From: Chloroflexota bacterium
Lineage (GTDB): Bacteria; Chloroflexota; Limnocylindria; Limnocylindrales; CSP1-4
Reading direction: 5' to 3'
Length of the DNA stretch: 7,925 bases
Assembly: GCA_003158495.1 (NCBI GenBank)
Contig: PMJT01000098.1
Span: 1-7,925, forward strand
Position numbers and translations under genes: made by a program
Notes under the pieces: model-generated
Databases searched by the model: none
What the model was told of the DNA's origin: nothing
The model's input: the letters and a program-made list of their open reading frames with translations, nothing else
Part shown: piece after piece, positions 6,386 to 7,925 of the stretch
How positions within the stretch are numbered: the stretch's first letter is position 1
How the letters are laid out: each line of letters starts with the position of its first letter

Positions 6386-7410
6386 GCCCCGGGCGGCCAG
6401 CTCCGATGAGTCCTGACGGTCAGGCGGGACACAAACCTCGGATCCGAACGGCACCCGTTGACCCGGGCAAGGCCGGGCGTGGGGCGCGCGTCAACCCCGG
6501 GAAGGACGCCGCAATCGAGAAAGCACTCCGTCGAGCTGGCGTCCCGTCAGGCCGGGCTTGGGAGCTCATCAAGGAACGAGACCGTCTCACCATGGCTGGG
6601 GAGTCGCGGGGCGATCCAGCGGCACCTGCGACCGGCGTGTCGACGAAGCGGATTGGAGCCGTCAGCGCGGCGTCTTGCGGCTTGGCAATCGCCGCAGCCG
6701 AGTTGAGCGGCTCGGTGATAGGCGCCATCCCTGGGGCCATCTTCGACGCTGCACTGGCGGCACTGCTGCTGATTCTCTTTGCCTGGCGCCCCCAGACTGC
6801 GCCCGGGCGGATGCTGCCCATGCTGGCGCTCGTAGCCCTGATCAGACCGGTCAGCCTCGCCGCAGCCGTACCTGCGGTCGGCCCGCTTGCCTGGTATGCC
6901 CTCGCCGGCGTGCCCCTGATCACGGGGGCGGTACTGGCTACCCGCCTGGTCGAGGACCCTTCTCGCGAATTGCACTTGCGCATCGAGCGGCCGCGACTGG
7001 ACGCCGAAATGGTGGCGTTGGGGGTCCCGGCCGGCCTTGTCGGCTACCTCCTGCTCGGTCCGACACCGCTGCTCGCCCACGCGAATGCCGTTGGCTACTT
7101 CGTGATGGTCGCGATCCTCGTCGTCTTCGGAGGCATGCTCGAGGAGCTGGTCTTCCGTGGGTTGGTCCAGAGTGCCGCGGTCCGGGTGTTCGGTGGCACC
7201 GGAGCGGGCGTGATCTTCACGGCGGCACTGGGCACGGCGCTGTACTGGGGATCGGGATCCATCCCATACCTGTTCTTGATGGCACTCGTGGGCTGCGCCT
7301 TCGGCCTGGCGCTGTTGCGCGGCGCATCGCTCTGGGGCATCGCGCTGAGCCACGGGTTGATGCTCGTGACCATGGCATTCCTTGCGCAGGGACTGGCCCG
7401 CCAGGTCTGA
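6382..7410 (+). CDS. CPBP-family intramembrane protease-like protein with degraded active site
   Basis: A 342-residue membrane protein starting at ATG 6382 (ATGA overlap; GGCGGAG just upstream is a fair ribosome site). Residues 1-90 are polar, with a charged helix (AAIEKALRR...AWELIKERDRL), a longer cytoplasmic N-terminus than usual. Hydrophobic helices follow from about 90 to the end. CPBP (CAAX protease/bacteriocin-processing, Abi) motif 1 is intact: EELVFR, Glu254-Glu255 and Arg259. The motif 2 region reads TALYWGSGSIPY, with Tyr288 where FxxxH would place His. Motif 3 is HGLML, keeping His324 but with Leu where Asn or Asp is usual. Active family members are glutamic intramembrane proteases with Glu and His residues at the catalytic site, so this one may be inactive, altered or a binding or scaffold protein. 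It is the last gene of the trio; a hairpin with a short T-run lies about 150 bases downstream. Confidence 0.82.
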   Translation: MSPGRPAPMSPDGQAGHKPRIRTAPVDPGKAGRGARVNPGKDAAIEKALRRAGVPSGRAWELIKERDRLTMAGESRGDPAAPATGVSTKRIGAVSAASCGLAIAAAELSGSVIGAIPGAIFDAALAALLLILFAWRPQTAPGRMLPMLALVALIRPVSLAAAVPAVGPLAWYALAGVPLITGAVLATRLVEDPSRELHLRIERPRLDAEMVALGVPAGLVGYLLLGPTPLLAHANAVGYFVMVAILVVFGGMLEELVFRGLVQSAAVRVFGGTGAGVIFTAALGTALYWGSGSIPYLFLMALVGCAFGLALLRGASLWGIALSHGLMLVTMAFLAQGLARQV

Positions 7411-7546
7411 AGACGGGGCCGAACTCTCGGGCGGGCAGTCGCCGGACAGGAAACCGCCATGGTCGTGCGGGTCCTCGCCCATGCAACGCCGGAGCCACGC
7501 CGGGGCGTATTCACGGCCGCTCGCGAACTCCCTGTTTCGGCCCGGA

Positions 7547-7578
7547 GTGCTTCAGCACGACCCTGATTGCAGGGTTTT
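7547..7578 (+). terminator. Tandem hairpins with short T-run, possible operon terminator
   Basis: Hairpin GTGC-TTCA-GCAC (7547-7558) is followed by ACCCTG-ATTG-CAGGGT (7560-7575), whose stem runs into TTTT (7575-7578). This is 136 bases after the CPBP gene stop, in the right orientation to end the membrane operon. The T-run is short. The second hairpin is also part of the repeated element (in copy A the stem is AACCC/GGGTT), where it cannot end any known gene, so it may have another role. From 7411 to 7546 I see nothing else. Confidence 0.4.
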
Positions 7579-7815
7579 CATCCTCGCCGGGTTCACTGCG
7601 CCGCGCCTACTTTGCTCGGCACCCGCGGTAGCTCTACGCCTCGCGTAGCCGATGGCAAGAGCAGGCCACCCGAAGCGTTGCCTCCTGACAACGAAATGGT
7701 CTTTCAAGACTCGCCGCGCCTACGCAGAAGGTACTAGACTCGATCCGTATCTATAGTTCTATCCTGGGGAGGAGATAGGCCGCGAGTCGGTTGGGGCCAG
7801 GACGAACCATCGCGT
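7560..7815 (+). repeat. Copy B of the long inverted non-coding element, upstream of the last gene
   Basis: The plus strand here matches the minus strand of 3680-3940 over about 250 bases, block by block. The best blocks are at 7699-7709, 7721-7740 (one mismatch in 20) and 7759-7787 (CTATCCTGGGGAGGA, then GGCCGCGAGT). Copy-specific hairpins occur in the diverged middle, for example CTACGC-CTC-GCGTAG (7634-7648). GACTCGC (7708-7714) can pair perfectly with GCGAGTC (7782-7788), and the equivalent segments of copy A can also pair, with one changed pair and one bulge. The element ends about 30-60 bases before the start codon at 7847. It is a probable promoter or leader shared with the glycosyltransferase gene. 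The family is not recognised. Confidence 0.8.
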
Positions 7816-7834
7816 CCCCGGAAGACGGGACGAA

Positions 7835-7840
7835 GAGGAG
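7835..7840 (+). promoter_or_regulatory. Shine-Dalgarno site of the last gene
   Basis: GAGGAG is followed by six bases and ATG 7847. This strong, well-spaced site is the main evidence that the truncated frame at the right edge is a real gene start. Confidence 0.7.
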
Positions 7841-7846
7841 AATCCG

Positions 7847-7925
7847 ATGCAGTCGCGTGAATCGCTTGAGGTTCATTCCCAGCAGGGCGCATTTGCGCTC
7901 CTGCGCAGGGCCCAGCACCCGTCCA
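7847..7925 (+). CDS. 5' end of a gene running off the right edge (partial, unidentified)
   Basis: ATG 7847 opens a frame to the window edge encoding 26 residues, starting MQSRESLEVHSQQG and continuing AFALLRRAQHPS. Support comes from the GAGGAG ribosome site, largely G/C third positions and the upstream repeated element that also precedes the glycosyltransferase gene. The N-terminus is polar, without a signal peptide or membrane segment in the visible part. No family can be named. By shared upstream element it may belong to the same regulon as the glycosyltransferase, perhaps another envelope-glycan gene; that is inference. Confidence 0.65.
   Translation, partial: MQSRESLEVHSQQGAFALLRRAQHPS

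Noticed and set aside
6547..7482. Minus-strand 311-codon frame opposite the CPBP gene
   Set aside because: Low-complexity, Gln/Arg/His-rich translation with no motif, antisense to a gene with a clear EExxxR motif and operon overlap.
6558..7631. Plus-strand 357-codon frame over the CPBP gene and into the gap
   Set aside because: Arg/Pro/Gly-rich shadow of the CPBP gene. The part beyond 7410 overlaps the repeated element, whose other copy does not keep this frame.
7618..7660. Resemblance to the 3' half of a c-di-GMP-I (GEMM) riboswitch: CGGTAGC...CCGATGG
   Set aside because: The GAAA tetraloop, its receptor and the conserved junction of GEMM are absent, and copy A does not keep the CCGATGG part. 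The similarity is short and probably chance.
3680..7815. Inverted copies as terminal repeats of an active transposon
   Set aside because: No transposase or integrase gene lies between them, the copies are strongly diverged, and no flanking target-site duplication is evident. Both copies sit in a promoter position instead.

Overview
The window is high in G+C (about two thirds by eye), with G/C-rich third codon positions, tightly overlapping start and stop codons (TGATG, ATGA) and little non-coding DNA inside its operons. This fits a high-GC bacterium, most likely Chloroflexota or Actinomycetota. The phylum is a guess from gene content and style. There are no rRNA, tRNA, transposase, integrase or CRISPR features.

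Layout. (1) 1-2237, plus strand: the last codons of an upstream gene, then two tandem proteins with HPr kinase/phosphorylase-type P-loop folds, all joined by overlapping stop/start codons. (2) 2238-2408: a short gap between convergent genes with a GC palindrome. (3) 2409-3554, minus strand: a family 2 glycosyltransferase of the polyprenyl-phosphate-sugar synthase type with a long C-terminal extension. (4) 3555-4193: a 639-base divergent intergenic region holding copy A of a long repeated non-coding element, a perfect palindrome and a likely leaderless promoter. (5) 4194-7410, plus strand: three ATGA-coupled membrane protein genes, namely a large polytopic protein resembling GT-C glycosyltransferases or polymerases, an 81-residue two-helix protein, and a CPBP (CAAX protease/bacteriocin-processing) family protein with a degraded active site. 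(6) 7411-7846: a terminator-like hairpin and copy B of the repeated element. (7) 7847-7925: the start of a further plus-strand gene.

Together the glycosyltransferase and the membrane trio suggest synthesis, export or modification of a cell-envelope glycan. The HPrK-like pair could phosphorylate a small molecule, sugar or peptide; related kinases occur in lasso-peptide and polysaccharide clusters. These functional links are inference.

The most notable non-coding signal is the roughly 250-base element. Its two diverged copies lie in inverted orientation just upstream of the glycosyltransferase gene (copy A) and of the last gene (copy B), facing outward and bracketing the membrane trio. They share ordered blocks of high identity and a possible co-varying helix, so they look like a shared regulatory leader or promoter module. 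I do not recognise the family.
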